From Streptomyces niphimycinicus (GTDB taxonomy: Bacteria > Actinomycetota > Actinomycetes > Streptomycetales > Streptomycetaceae): a stretch of DNA of 64,000 nt. A model generated the notes under the pieces. That model saw only the letters and a list, made by a program, of their open reading frames with translations. It did no database searches and was not told the DNA's origin. The DNA is taken from positions 1 through 64,000 of the forward strand of contig NZ_JAHLEM010000053.1 in assembly GCF_018883605.1 (NCBI RefSeq). Reading direction: 5' to 3'. The translations under genes and the position numbers were made by a program. Of the stretch, positions 55,261-64,000 are shown in pieces (the stretch's first letter is position 1; the number at the start of each line of letters is the position of its first letter).

Positions 55261-56511
55261 CTACGCCTTGGTGAGGTCCTCGACCTCTTCCTCGGGCTCA
55301 CGGCCCGGGGTGGGCAGATCGAACTTGGTGATCGCGAAGCGGAAGACCACGTAGTAGACCACCGCGAAGACCAGCCCCACCGGGATGATCAGCAGTGGTT
55401 TGGTGGCATGGCTCCAGTTCAGCGCGTAGTCGATGAACCCCGCGGAGAAGTTGAAGCCCGCGTGCACGCCCAGGGCCCAGGTGATCGCCATCGAGAGGGC
55501 TGTCAGCACCGCGTGGATCACGTAGAGCAGCGGCGCGATGAACATGAACGAGAACTCGATCGGCTCGGTCACGCCCGTGACGAACGAGGTCAGCGCCAGC
55601 GAGATCATCATGCCGAGCACGGCCTTGCGGCGCTCGGGGCGGGCGGTGTGCGCCATGGCCAGGGCGGCGGCCGGCAGGCCGAACATCATGATCGGGAAGA
55701 AGCCGGACATGAACATGCCCGCGCTCGGGTCACCGGCCAGGAAGCGGCTGAGGTCGCCGTGCACCGTGTCACCGGCCGCGTTGGTGAAGTCGCCGAGCTG
55801 GAACCAGGCCACGGTGTTCACGAACTGGTGCATGCCGATGGGGATCAGGGCGCGGTTGACGGCGCCGAAGAGGGCCGATCCCGCGGAGCCGAGCCCGGTC
55901 ATCCACTCGCCGAAGTTGCTGATGCCGTCGCCGATGGGCTCCCAGACCAGGCCGAAGAAGACACCCACCACGATGCCGGTGAAGGCCATGATGATCGGTA
56001 CCAGCCGGCGGCCGTTGAAGAAGCCGAGCCAGTCCACCAGCCGGGTGCGGTGGAACCGCTGCCACAGCACCGCGGTGAGCAGCCCCATGATGATGCCGCC
56101 GAGCACCCCGGGGTCGTTGAACTTGGCCGGTATGTCCTCGCCCTTCTGGATCACCGCGTCGGCGACCGGGAACGCCTCCAGCACCTTGCTGTAGACCAGG
56201 AACCCGACCACGGCGGCCAGCGCGGTGGAGCCGTCCGACTTCTTGGCGAACCCGATGGCCACGCCGACGCAGAACAGCAGCGGAAGGGCACCGGTGAGCG
56301 CGCCACCGGCGTTGTTGAACACGGCGGCGACCTTGTCCCAGCCCAGTCCGTCGGCGCCGAACACATCGGGCTGTCCGAGCCGGACCATGATTCCGGCGGC
56401 GGGCAGGACCGCGATCGGCAACTGAAGGCTGCGGCCGACCTTCTGTAGTCCTTGGAACAGGCCGGCACCCCGCTTTTGGGCGGGCGCCGCCGGGGCGGTG
56501 GCCGTACTCAT
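55261..56511 (-). CDS. nagE2: PTS N-acetylglucosamine-type EIIC permease
   Basis: 416 aa, ten or so membrane helices. LQLPIAVLPAAGIMVRLGQP, LIPIGMHQFVNTVAWFQLG and GVTEPIEFSFMFIAPLLY are hallmarks of glucose/GlcNAc EIIC. The separate EIIB gene is divergent, and three DasR dre sites occupy the promoter region, marking it as the GlcNAc uptake permease of the chitin/GlcNAc regulon. Confidence 0.9.
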   Translation of the reverse strand: MSTATAPAAPAQKRGAGLFQGLQKVGRSLQLPIAVLPAAGIMVRLGQPDVFGADGLGWDKVAAVFNNAGGALTGALPLLFCVGVAIGFAKKSDGSTALAAVVGFLVYSKVLEAFPVADAVIQKGEDIPAKFNDPGVLGGIIMGLLTAVLWQRFHRTRLVDWLGFFNGRRLVPIIMAFTGIVVGVFFGLVWEPIGDGISNFGEWMTGLGSAGSALFGAVNRALIPIGMHQFVNTVAWFQLGDFTNAAGDTVHGDLSRFLAGDPSAGMFMSGFFPIMMFGLPAAALAMAHTARPERRKAVLGMMISLALTSFVTGVTEPIEFSFMFIAPLLYVIHAVLTALSMAITWALGVHAGFNFSAGFIDYALNWSHATKPLLIIPVGLVFAVVYYVVFRFAITKFDLPTPGREPEEEVEDLTKA

Positions 56512-56561
56512 CGGATTCCTCCTGGTGAGGCGGGCTCTCAGGGGAGGGGCGGCCCGCGCTA

Positions 56562-56589
56562 TGGTCTAAACCACATGTGGTGTAGACCT
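56562..56589. promoter_or_regulatory. Two dre (DasR) sites before nagE2
   Basis: TGGTCTAAACCA at 56562-56573 and TGGTGTAGACCT at 56578-56589, matching the TGGTCTAGACCA dre consensus at 11 and 10 of 12. DasR is the GntR repressor released by GlcN-6-P. Confidence 0.88.
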
Positions 56590-56660
56590 GTTGTAGCACG
56601 TAGGGATCCGATGAAGGAATCTATCGTTCCAAGTGACGTGTAACGTCTTCGCCCGCATAA

Positions 56661-56672
56661 TGGTGTAGACCA
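56661..56672. promoter_or_regulatory. dre (DasR) site before the EIIB gene
   Basis: TGGTGTAGACCA, 11 of 12 to consensus, about 40 bp upstream of the EIIB start. Confidence 0.88.
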
Positions 56673-56710
56673 CTTGCCGCAACGCGGACAGCAGGACGAC
56701 AGGAGCGAAC

Positions 56711-56944
56711 ATGGCCACCAAGGCTGAGAAGATCGTCGAGGGGCTCGGCGGCATCGACAACATCGTCGAGGTCGAGGGCTGTATCACCCGTCTGCGCACC
56801 GAGGTCAAGGACGCCGCCCTGGTCGACGAGGCCCTGCTGAAGGCCGCGGGCGCCCATGGCGTGGTGAAGATGGGCAGCGCGATCCAGGTGGTCATCGGCA
56901 CCGACGCGGACCCCGTCGCCGCCGAGATCGAAGACCTGATGTGA
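56711..56944 (+). CDS. nagF: PTS EIIB component (GlcNAc)
   Basis: 77 aa. The phosphocysteine is in VEGCITRLRTEVKD. It passes phosphate from EIIA to the sugar during transport by the divergent EIIC. Controlled by the dre site upstream. Confidence 0.9.
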   Translation: MATKAEKIVEGLGGIDNIVEVEGCITRLRTEVKDAALVDEALLKAAGAHGVVKMGSAIQVVIGTDADPVAAEIEDLM

Positions 56945-57075
56945 GCTCCCCAGACCTGAGGTGACCGGCCGGGACCTGAGGTGACCTGCCGGGCAGCCCG
57001 GAGCGCCGTCCCCCGGGAGCGGGGCCCTCGCCGGACGCGCACCGGGGGCCTCCGCGATGCCGATAGGCTCATCTC

Positions 57076-57807
<732 letters not shown>

Positions 57808-57886
57808 CGAGGGCACCGAGCAACCGTCGCGCGGCGCCCGGCGTTTAGTCAGGTACCAGCACCGTTCCCGGGGAAGGACCCACTCC

Positions 57887-58282
57887 ATGGCGCCGCGCCA
57901 CCGTCACCGCCGTACCACCGCAGTCACCGCTCTCGCCGCCGTCGCGCTCGTCGTGCCGGTCACCGTCGGCTGCTCCGCGGTGGAGAAGGCGCTCGACTGC
58001 GCCCAGCTCGCGGTCGAGATATCCAACGACGTGGACGACCTCCAGGACGCGCTGACCGGTGCCGCGGTCGATCCGCAGGACGCCGACAAGATCCTTGACT
58101 CCCTCGACAAGGACATCGACAAGGTGGGCGACCGCACCGACAACGCGGACGTCGGCAAGGCCGTGGACGACCTCCAGAAGGCCCTGGACAACGTCCAGAA
58201 GTCGGTGGACAGTGGCAAGCACCCGGACATGAGCCCGGTCAGGGACGCGGCGGGCGAGCTGACCGGTGTCTGCAAGCCCTGA
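57887..58282 (+). CDS. Putative lipoprotein
   Basis: 131 aa. Lipobox VPVTVGC ends the signal peptide at about residue 29. Mature part is acidic and helical with repeated heptad-like D-D-L-Q-x-A-L segments and a C-terminal Cys. Function unknown. It sits between rph and rdgB. Confidence 0.75.
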   Translation: MAPRHRHRRTTAVTALAAVALVVPVTVGCSAVEKALDCAQLAVEISNDVDDLQDALTGAAVDPQDADKILDSLDKDIDKVGDRTDNADVGKAVDDLQKALDNVQKSVDSGKHPDMSPVRDAAGELTGVCKP

Positions 58283-58305
58283 CCTCCCCTCGATAATCGA
58301 GAGCT

Positions 58306-58941
58306 ATGCAGCAACACACTGAGGGACACCGCCCGCACCCCCGCCGTCTGGTCCTCGCGACCCGCAACGCCTACAAGATCACCGAACTGCGCTCGATCCT
58401 GGGCGAGGTTGGCCTGGACGCCGAACTCGTCGGCGCCGACGCCTATCCGGAGGTCCCGGACGTCAAGGAGACCGGCGTGACCTTCGCGGAGAACGCCCTC
58501 CTCAAGGCCCACGCCCTGGCACAGGCCACCGGCCACCCCGCCATCGCCGACGACTCCGGCCTCTGCGTGGACGTCCTCGGCGGCGCCCCCGGCATCTTCT
58601 CGGCCCGCTGGTCGGGCCGGCACGGCGACGACCGCGCCAATCTCGAGCTGCTGCTCGCCCAGATCTCCGACGTCCCCGACGAACACCGCGGCGCCCACTT
58701 CGCCTGCGCCGCCGCCCTCGTCCTCCCCGACGGCACCGAGCGCGTCGTCTCCGGCCGGCTCACCGGCACGCTCCGCCATGAGCCCGTGGGCGGCGGGGGG
58801 TTCGGCTACGACCCCATCCTCCAGCCGTACGGCGAGACTCGCACCTGTGCCGAACTGGACCCCGAGGAGAAGAACGCCATCAGCCACCGCGGCAAGGCGT
58901 TCCGCGCGATCGCCCCGATCGTCCGCGAACTCCTGGGGTGA
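58306..58941 (+). CDS. rdgB: Inosine/xanthosine triphosphate pyrophosphatase
   Basis: 211 aa. VLATRNAYKITELRSIL start, SGLCVDVLGGAPGIFSARW and GFGYDPILQPYGETRT. Hydrolyses noncanonical purine triphosphates. Often follows rph in actinobacteria. Confidence 0.94.
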   Translation: MQQHTEGHRPHPRRLVLATRNAYKITELRSILGEVGLDAELVGADAYPEVPDVKETGVTFAENALLKAHALAQATGHPAIADDSGLCVDVLGGAPGIFSARWSGRHGDDRANLELLLAQISDVPDEHRGAHFACAAALVLPDGTERVVSGRLTGTLRHEPVGGGGFGYDPILQPYGETRTCAELDPEEKNAISHRGKAFRAIAPIVRELLG

Positions 58942-59007
58942 GCGGCCCCGTAGGACGCCGCAGGCCCGGCCCGCGATGATGCGGGCCGGGCCTGCGTTCA
59001 CCCGGCG

Positions 59008-59091
59008 TGCGGCCGGAGGGACTCGAACCCTCACGGGAGTTACCCCACTGGGACCTAAACCCAGCATGACTGCCAATTCCATCACGGCCGC
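59008..59091 (-). tRNA. tRNA-Leu (TAG)
   Basis: Minus strand: acceptor GCGGCCG/CGGCCGC, anticodon stem CTGGG/CCCAG with loop TTTAGGT (anticodon TAG), long variable arm as expected for Leu, T arm GGGTTCGAGTCCC. Discriminator A; CCA not encoded. 84 nt. Confidence 0.95.
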
Positions 59092-59149
59092 TCGGCACGG
59101 TCATGGTACTGCCTGGTGAACGGGGTCCGGGGCGGCGGCCCCGGGTCCG

Positions 59150-59617
59150 TCACAGCCCCAGGTCTTTGATGATCTTGGCTACGTGGCCGGTGGCCTTCAC
59201 GTTGTACAGGGCGCGCTCGACCTTGCCCTGCTCGTCGATGATGACAGTCGAGCGGATCACGCCGATGACCGTCTTGCCGTAGAGCTTCTTCTCGCCGAAG
59301 GCGCCGTACGCCTCCAGGGTCTCCTTGGCGGGGTCGGCGAGCAGCGTGACCTTGAGGTCCTCCTGGTCGCGGAACTTGGCCAGCTTCTCGGGCTTGTCGG
59401 GGGAGATGCCGATGACGTCGTAGCCGTGGCCAGAGAGGAAGGCGAGGTTGTCGGTGAAGTCGCACGCCTGCTTGGTGCAGCCGGGGGTGAGGGCGGCGGG
59501 GTAGAAGTAGACGATCACCTTACGGCCGGCGTGGTCGGCGAGCGAGACCTCCTTGCCGTCCGCGTCGGGGAGGGTGAAGGCGGGGGCGGTGGTGCCGGGC
59601 TGAAGTCGCTCGCTCAT
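59150..59617 (-). CDS. bcp: Thiol peroxidase Bcp (peroxiredoxin)
   Basis: 155 aa from ATG 59617 (GAGGAG upstream). Peroxidatic Cys in YPAALTPGCTKQACDF (resolving Cys five residues later). Reduces hydroperoxides with thioredoxin. Confidence 0.93.
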   Translation of the reverse strand: MSERLQPGTTAPAFTLPDADGKEVSLADHAGRKVIVYFYPAALTPGCTKQACDFTDNLAFLSGHGYDVIGISPDKPEKLAKFRDQEDLKVTLLADPAKETLEAYGAFGEKKLYGKTVIGVIRSTVIIDEQGKVERALYNVKATGHVAKIIKDLGL

Positions 59618-59756
59618 GGTCTGGTGCTCCTCGTGGCGTCGGGGGTACGTACCCGACATTAGCCAGCTTCCCGTCCGGGGGTGCCGTGGGGCGGGGAGGA
59701 GGGCGAGCTGACAGACTGTCCATCACGAATCATCGAGACTGTACGGAGGCAGCGCG

Positions 59757-60119
59757 GTGTCGGATGCCAGGACCCCTGCGCAGATCGAGGCGGACATCGC
59801 CCGCAGGCGGCAGGAGCTCGCCGTGACGCTCGACGAGATCGGGGTGCGGATGCACCCGAAGACGATCATCGGGGACGCGAAGGCGAAGGCGGCGTCGGCC
59901 GTGGACCGTACCGCCGGGCGGGCCTATGTGTCCGCCAACCGCGTGGTGACGGGCGTACGGGGCCAGTTGGTGTCGGAGGAGGGCCGGCCTCGTATGGAGC
60001 GGATTGTGCCGGTCGCGCTCGCCGTGGCCGGGCTGGTCGGGCTGCTCGCGCTGTCGGCGAGGTCCTCCCGGTCCGCCAAGGCGTCCCGCTCCTCGCGGTG
60101 CGCCAAGCGGCACCGCTGA
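59757..60119 (+). CDS. DUF3618 membrane protein
   Basis: 120 aa from GTG 59757 (CGGAGG upstream). SDARTPAQIEADIARRRQEL at the N-terminus is the DUF3618 signature; a membrane helix (VPVALAVAGLVGLLALSA) and basic tail follow. Function unknown. Confidence 0.85.
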   Translation: MSDARTPAQIEADIARRRQELAVTLDEIGVRMHPKTIIGDAKAKAASAVDRTAGRAYVSANRVVTGVRGQLVSEEGRPRMERIVPVALAVAGLVGLLALSARSSRSAKASRSSRCAKRHR

Positions 60120-60204
60120 GCGGAGGGCGCCCCGCACCGGCCCTGAGGCGGCCCGCCCCGGCCCTGAGGCGTCATCGCGCCGCCCGGCCAGGTACGGTCA
60201 TGGC

Positions 60205-60546
60205 GTGAGTGCGAACACGACCCATGACAAGCTGCCCATCCGGATGCTGCACGACCGTGTGCTGGTCCGCACCGACATTCCGGAGGGCGAGCGCCGCTCG
60301 TCCGGCGGCATCGTCATTCCCGCCACCGCGGCGGTCGGCCGACGGCTGGCCTGGGCCGAGGTGGTCGCGGTCGGGCAGAGCGTACGGACCGTGGAACCCG
60401 GTGACCGGGTGCTCTACGACCCGGAGGACCGGGCCGAGGTCGAGGTCCGCGGGGTCGCCTACGTCCTGATGCGGGAGCGCGATCTGCATGCGGTGGCCGC
60501 CGAGCGGCTGGAGGGCGCCGAGGACTCCACGGGGCTCTACCTGTAG
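60205..60546 (+). CDS. GroES-like co-chaperonin paralog
   Basis: 113 aa from GTG 60205. LPIRMLHDRVLVRTDIPEGE, SGGIVIPATAAV and GDRVLYDPED match Cpn10. No groEL next to it, and the C-terminus is divergent, so it is a second GroES with an unknown client or role. Confidence 0.82.
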   Translation: MSANTTHDKLPIRMLHDRVLVRTDIPEGERRSSGGIVIPATAAVGRRLAWAEVVAVGQSVRTVEPGDRVLYDPEDRAEVEVRGVAYVLMRERDLHAVAAERLEGAEDSTGLYL

Positions 60547-60651
60547 GGAACGGGGAGCGGGGCTCTGCCGGTAGGGATACCGCGGAATCGGACATGACAG
60601 AGGGTGGTGACGGTCTCCGTCACCACCCTCCGCTGTTCGTGGTCCGCGGTC

Positions 60652-62994
60652 TCAGCCGCCCACCGGCCCCCCTGGGTCGCCCGGATCGCCACCCGGATCA
60701 CCCGGCCCGCCCGGGCCCGGCTCCGTCGTCGGCCCCCCGGTGGGGATGTCCGTCGGCGGGGTGGTGTCCGTCGGCGGTGTCGTCGGCAGCGACGGCGGGG
60801 TGTCGGTCGGCGCCGTGGGGACCGAGGTGTCCGGCGGGGCGCCGGTCGGGGGAGTGGTGACCACCGGCGGCAGGGAGCCCGGCGACTGCTGGCCGGGCTG
60901 GGAGCCGTCGGGGGTGCTCGCCCCGTCCTCCAGCCGCAGATCGAACTCGGCCGGTGGCTTGCCGTCCAGCGCGCCCGATGTGTACTGCGCCCAGATCTCG
61001 GCGGGATAGCCGCCGCCGTTGATCCGCTCCAGGCCCGTCGCCCCGTACAGCGGCTTCTGCACGCCGGTGTCGGAGTCCTGGCCCATCACCGCGACCACGG
61101 TCGCCAGATCCGGGGTGTAGCCCGCGAACCAGGCGGCCTTGTCCTCCTCCGCCGTGCCCGTCTTGCCCGCCGCCGGGCGCTCGGCGGCCTGGGCGGCGGT
61201 GCCGGTGCCGCCGTCGACCACGCTCTGCAGTATCGAGGTGGTGGTGTCGGCGGCGCTGCGCGGGATGGCCTGCCGGTTCTCCCGGTCCGGGAGACTCACC
61301 CGCGCACCGTCCTTGGTGACCTTCTCGACCAGGCTGTACTTGCCGTGCTCGCCGTGGTTGGCGAGGGTCGCGTACGCCTCGGTCATGTCCAGCACGCTCG
61401 CGGTGGCCGGGCCGAGCGCGATGGAGGGGGAGGCGTGCAGATCGGGGGTGGTCCTGGGGACGCCCAGGTCGATGGCGGTCTGCTTGACCTTGGCGGGGCC
61501 GACGTCCTGGGCCATCTGCGCGTACACCGAGTTCACCGAGTTGTCGGTGGCGGTGGTGACGTCGATGTCGCCGTAGTCGACGTCGTCCTCGTTGGCCGGG
61601 GAGTAGCCGGTGGGTCCCTCCGGGCCGACGACCTCGCGCTTGTTGTCGCCGTTGTAGAGGGTGTCCGGGGTGATCGTCTGACCGTCCTGGGTGGTGGACC
61701 CGTAGCGCACCGCCGAGGTGAAGACGAATGGCTTGAACGTGGATCCCACCTGGTAGTCACGGCGGGTCGCGTTGTTGACGAACTGCTTGGTGTAGTCGAT
61801 CCCGCCGTAGAGCGCGACCACCTTCCCGGTCTTCGGGTCGATCGAGGCGCCGCCCGCGCGCACATAGCGGTCGACCTTGCGGTCCTTTGGGCTGAGCTTG
61901 CTCATCAGCCGGTCGCGCACGGCCTCCGCGAAGGCGTCCTGCTTCTTCTTGTCGATCGTGGTGGTGATGCGGTAGCCGCCGCGCGCCAGGGTCTGCTCGT
62001 CGATGATCCCGTTGCTGGTGAGGTAGTCCTCCACGGCCTCGACGAGATAGCCGCGCTGGCCGGACATGCCCGAGGCGACCCTGGCGTCGGAGGGCGTGGG
62101 GAAGGTCATCTTCTGCCGGTCGGCCCGGGTCAGCCAGCCCTTCTTGACCATGCCGTCCAGGACGTAGCGCCAGCGGGCCGTGGCCCGCCCCTTGTTCTGC
62201 GGATGGGCGACGACGTCGTAGGCGCTGGGGGCGTTCAGCAGGGTCGCCAGATACGCGCCCTGGGCGGTGTCCAGCTCGCCGATGTCCTTGCCGTAGTACG
62301 CCTGGGCGGCGGCCTGGATGCCGTAGGCGTTGCGCCCGAAGTAGCTGGTGTTGAGGTAGCCCTCGAGGATCTTGTCCTTGCTCACCTCCCGGTCCAGCTT
62401 GATCGCGATGAAGAACTCCTTGGCCTTACGGGTGACCGTCTGCTCCTGGTCCAGGTAGTAGTTCTTCACATACTGCTGGGTGATGGTGGAGCCGGACTGC
62501 TTGCCCTTGCCGGTGGCGGTGTTCCAGGCGGCCCGGACCATCGCCTCGGGGTTGATGGCCGACTCCGAGTAGAAGTCCCGGTCCTCGGCCGCCAGCACCG
62601 CGTGCTGGATCCGCTTGGGGATCTGGCTGAGCTGGACGTTCTCCCGGTTGACCTTGCCCTCGCGGGCGAGCTGGGAGCCGTCGGAGTAGAGGAAGACATT
62701 GCTCTGGGCGATGGCGGCTCTGTTGGCCGGGGGGATGTCGACGAGCAGATAGCCGGTGACGAGCCCGCCCGCGATCAGCAGGACGATCAGGAGGAAGCCT
62801 CCGAGGACCATGCGCCAGGTGGGCAGCAGCCGGCGCCATCCGGTGCGCTGGGGACGGCCCTTTCTGCCCTTGGCCGGTTTGCCCGCAGGGAGGCCGTCCG
62901 CGCGGTGCGGCGTGTCGTGGTCGCCATCGTCGATGCCCGGCCGGGCACCCGTTCCGGCCGGGCCACCGTCGATCAACTGGGGCTCGTCGCTCAT
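60652..62994 (-). CDS. Class A penicillin-binding protein (transglycosylase/transpeptidase)
   Basis: 780 aa. Cytoplasmic tail about 55 residues, one membrane helix (WRMVLGGFLLIVLLIAGGLV), GT51 glycosyltransferase (AVLAAEDRDFYSESAINPEA, GSTITQQYVKNYYL) and transpeptidase domain with SxxK (VGSTFKPFVF), SxN (SVNSVYAQ) and KTG (AGKTGTAEED). A Pro/Thr/Gly-rich tail of about 110 residues ends it. Polymerises and crosslinks peptidoglycan. Confidence 0.93.
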   Translation of the reverse strand: MSDEPQLIDGGPAGTGARPGIDDGDHDTPHRADGLPAGKPAKGRKGRPQRTGWRRLLPTWRMVLGGFLLIVLLIAGGLVTGYLLVDIPPANRAAIAQSNVFLYSDGSQLAREGKVNRENVQLSQIPKRIQHAVLAAEDRDFYSESAINPEAMVRAAWNTATGKGKQSGSTITQQYVKNYYLDQEQTVTRKAKEFFIAIKLDREVSKDKILEGYLNTSYFGRNAYGIQAAAQAYYGKDIGELDTAQGAYLATLLNAPSAYDVVAHPQNKGRATARWRYVLDGMVKKGWLTRADRQKMTFPTPSDARVASGMSGQRGYLVEAVEDYLTSNGIIDEQTLARGGYRITTTIDKKKQDAFAEAVRDRLMSKLSPKDRKVDRYVRAGGASIDPKTGKVVALYGGIDYTKQFVNNATRRDYQVGSTFKPFVFTSAVRYGSTTQDGQTITPDTLYNGDNKREVVGPEGPTGYSPANEDDVDYGDIDVTTATDNSVNSVYAQMAQDVGPAKVKQTAIDLGVPRTTPDLHASPSIALGPATASVLDMTEAYATLANHGEHGKYSLVEKVTKDGARVSLPDRENRQAIPRSAADTTTSILQSVVDGGTGTAAQAAERPAAGKTGTAEEDKAAWFAGYTPDLATVVAVMGQDSDTGVQKPLYGATGLERINGGGYPAEIWAQYTSGALDGKPPAEFDLRLEDGASTPDGSQPGQQSPGSLPPVVTTPPTGAPPDTSVPTAPTDTPPSLPTTPPTDTTPPTDIPTGGPTTEPGPGGPGDPGGDPGDPGGPVGG

Positions 62995-63271
62995 GTCTCC
63001 TGAGACTCCTCAGCCGCCGTCGAGGGTTGCACGGCGGCAGGATCGTGCACGGTCGGGCGATTCGCGTCGTACGCCCGATAAAACACTGTCGCATCATCCG
63101 TTCCGGACCGAGGACGTGGCGCGCACCCGTGACTGGTCTGTGACCGGCCATATGGATGATTCCGCTCACACCATCCGGTGAATATTGCCTGGCCGTCTCT
63201 CCGGTCACCCCACTAGGCTCCGGATTTTGGCGCCGACCGGGCGCCGAGGTCGGGGAGGGAGGGGCGGGCGG
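62995..63271. other. Intergenic region between PBP and ABC permease genes
   Basis: Divergent promoters for both genes must be here. A GGGAGGGAGGGG ribosome site precedes the permease ATG at 63272. No other clear signal. Confidence 0.5.
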
Positions 63272-64000
63272 ATGCGGCTGTACGCGGCCGTCGCGGTCAG
63301 CGGCTTCAAACGCTACGCGACGTATCGGGTCGCCACCGTGGCCGGGGTCTTCACCAATACCGTTTTCGGCTTCATCCTCGCCTACACCTACACCGCGCTG
63401 TGGGACGAGCGGCCGCATCTCGGCGGCTACGACCTCGACCAGGCGCTGACCTTCGTCTGGCTCGGCCAGGCGCTGCTGGCGGCCGTAGCGCTGATGGGCG
63501 GCGGCTTCCAGGAGGAGCTCCAGGACCGCATCCGCTCCGGTGACATCGCCGTGGACCTCTACCGCCCCGTCGACCTCCAGTCGTGGTGGCTGGCCACCGA
63601 GCTGGGCCGGGCGCTGTTCCAACTGCTGGGGCGCGGTGTGGTGCCGATGGGGATCGGGGCGCTGGTCTTCGAGCTCCGGCTGCCCGCCTCGCCGCTGACC
63701 TGGCTGTGGTTCCTGCTGTCGGTGGTGCTCGCGGTGTGCGTCGGCTTCGCGGTGCGCTATCTGGTCTCGCTCGCCTCCTTCTGGCTGCTCGACGGGACGG
63801 GGCTGTCCATGCTCAGCGGGCTGCTGTGCCTGTTCTTCTCCGGGATGATCCTGCCGCTCAACGTCTTCCCCGGGCAGCTCGGCGAGATCGCCCGTGCGCT
63901 GCCCTGGGCGGCGATGCTCCAGGTGCCCGCGGATGTCTTCCTGGAGGAGCGCCGGGGGGCGGGGCTGCTGGGGGCGTTCGCCTTCCAGGCGGGGTGGATG
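63272..64000 (+). CDS. ABC-2-type transporter permease, 3' truncated by window
   Basis: 243 codons to the window end: MRLYAAVAVSGFKRYATYRV then TVAGVFTNTVFGFILAYTYT, five or more membrane helices and a cytoplasmic GGGFQEELQDRIRSGDIAVD loop. Family of DUF990-type ABC permeases usually with an ATPase and second permease downstream. Substrate unknown. Confidence 0.8.
   Translation, partial: MRLYAAVAVSGFKRYATYRVATVAGVFTNTVFGFILAYTYTALWDERPHLGGYDLDQALTFVWLGQALLAAVALMGGGFQEELQDRIRSGDIAVDLYRPVDLQSWWLATELGRALFQLLGRGVVPMGIGALVFELRLPASPLTWLWFLLSVVLAVCVGFAVRYLVSLASFWLLDGTGLSMLSGLLCLFFSGMILPLNVFPGQLGEIARALPWAAMLQVPADVFLEERRGAGLLGAFAFQAGWM

Noticed and set aside
60604..63003. Plus-strand ORF of 799 codons opposite the penicillin-binding protein
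   Set aside because: Antisense shadow; the minus strand has all PBP motifs.

Overview
The window is about 72% GC with the codon usage, paired small operons and gene complement of a Streptomyces chromosome (Tat-exported protein, IclR/Lrp/ArsR/MmyB-type regulators, DasR operators, a CysO/Mec+/CysM sulfur pathway, RDD-family membrane proteins). Identifications come from reading the sequence and knowledge of protein families; no database search was run.

Layout. 0-3 kb: end of a molybdenum-hydroxylase (xanthine dehydrogenase-like) operon. 3-10.5 kb: secreted polysaccharide deacetylase, then a possible two-gene natural-product locus (YqcI/YcgG-GntA-type heme N-hydroxylase and a single-module C-A-T-TE NRPS), tRNA-Cys, and a hydrolase. 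10.7-13.4 kb: LysR regulator, cysteine dioxygenase and YeiH-type exporter, with the same 17-bp motif facing from both sides of the LysR gene. 13.6-28.7 kb: MFS exporters, a Phd/Doc-like toxin-antitoxin pair, an SF2 helicase, IclR, ArsR and Lrp regulators, an S16 protease, hppD, a Tat-secreted protein, glcD, and an alcohol dehydrogenase with its MmyB-type regulator.

29.08-40.81 kb: an 11.7-kb actinomycete integrative and conjugative element (AICE) of lower GC. It encodes a rolling-circle Rep, an FtsK/TraB-type DNA translocase, a KorSA-like GntR regulator, an XRE-TPR regulator, many tiny proteins and a large serine integrase. It is inserted in the 5' end of an RDD-family gene. The native start codon and first 22 codons remain stranded at the left end (29023). 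The right end of the element carries a new ribosome-binding site, start codon and about 20 replacement codons that restore the reading frame at a shared GATCC core. The integrase start codon overlaps the restored RDD start codon on the opposite strand. The element also holds a 167-bp inverted repeat (candidate single-strand origin) and a hairpin beside a CTTGGGA motif inside rep (candidate double-strand origin).

40.7-64 kb: three tandem RDD genes, an M6 (immune inhibitor A-like) protease, NAD salvage genes pncB-pncA, clpS, a DUF2017 gene, an amino-acid permease, the sulfur operon mec / leader peptide / cysO / cysM, an MBL-fold hydrolase, GlcNAc PTS genes flanking three dre (DasR) sites, rph, a lipoprotein, rdgB, tRNA-Leu, bcp, a DUF3618 gene, a GroES-like gene, a class A penicillin-binding protein, and the start of an ABC-2 permease that runs off the window.
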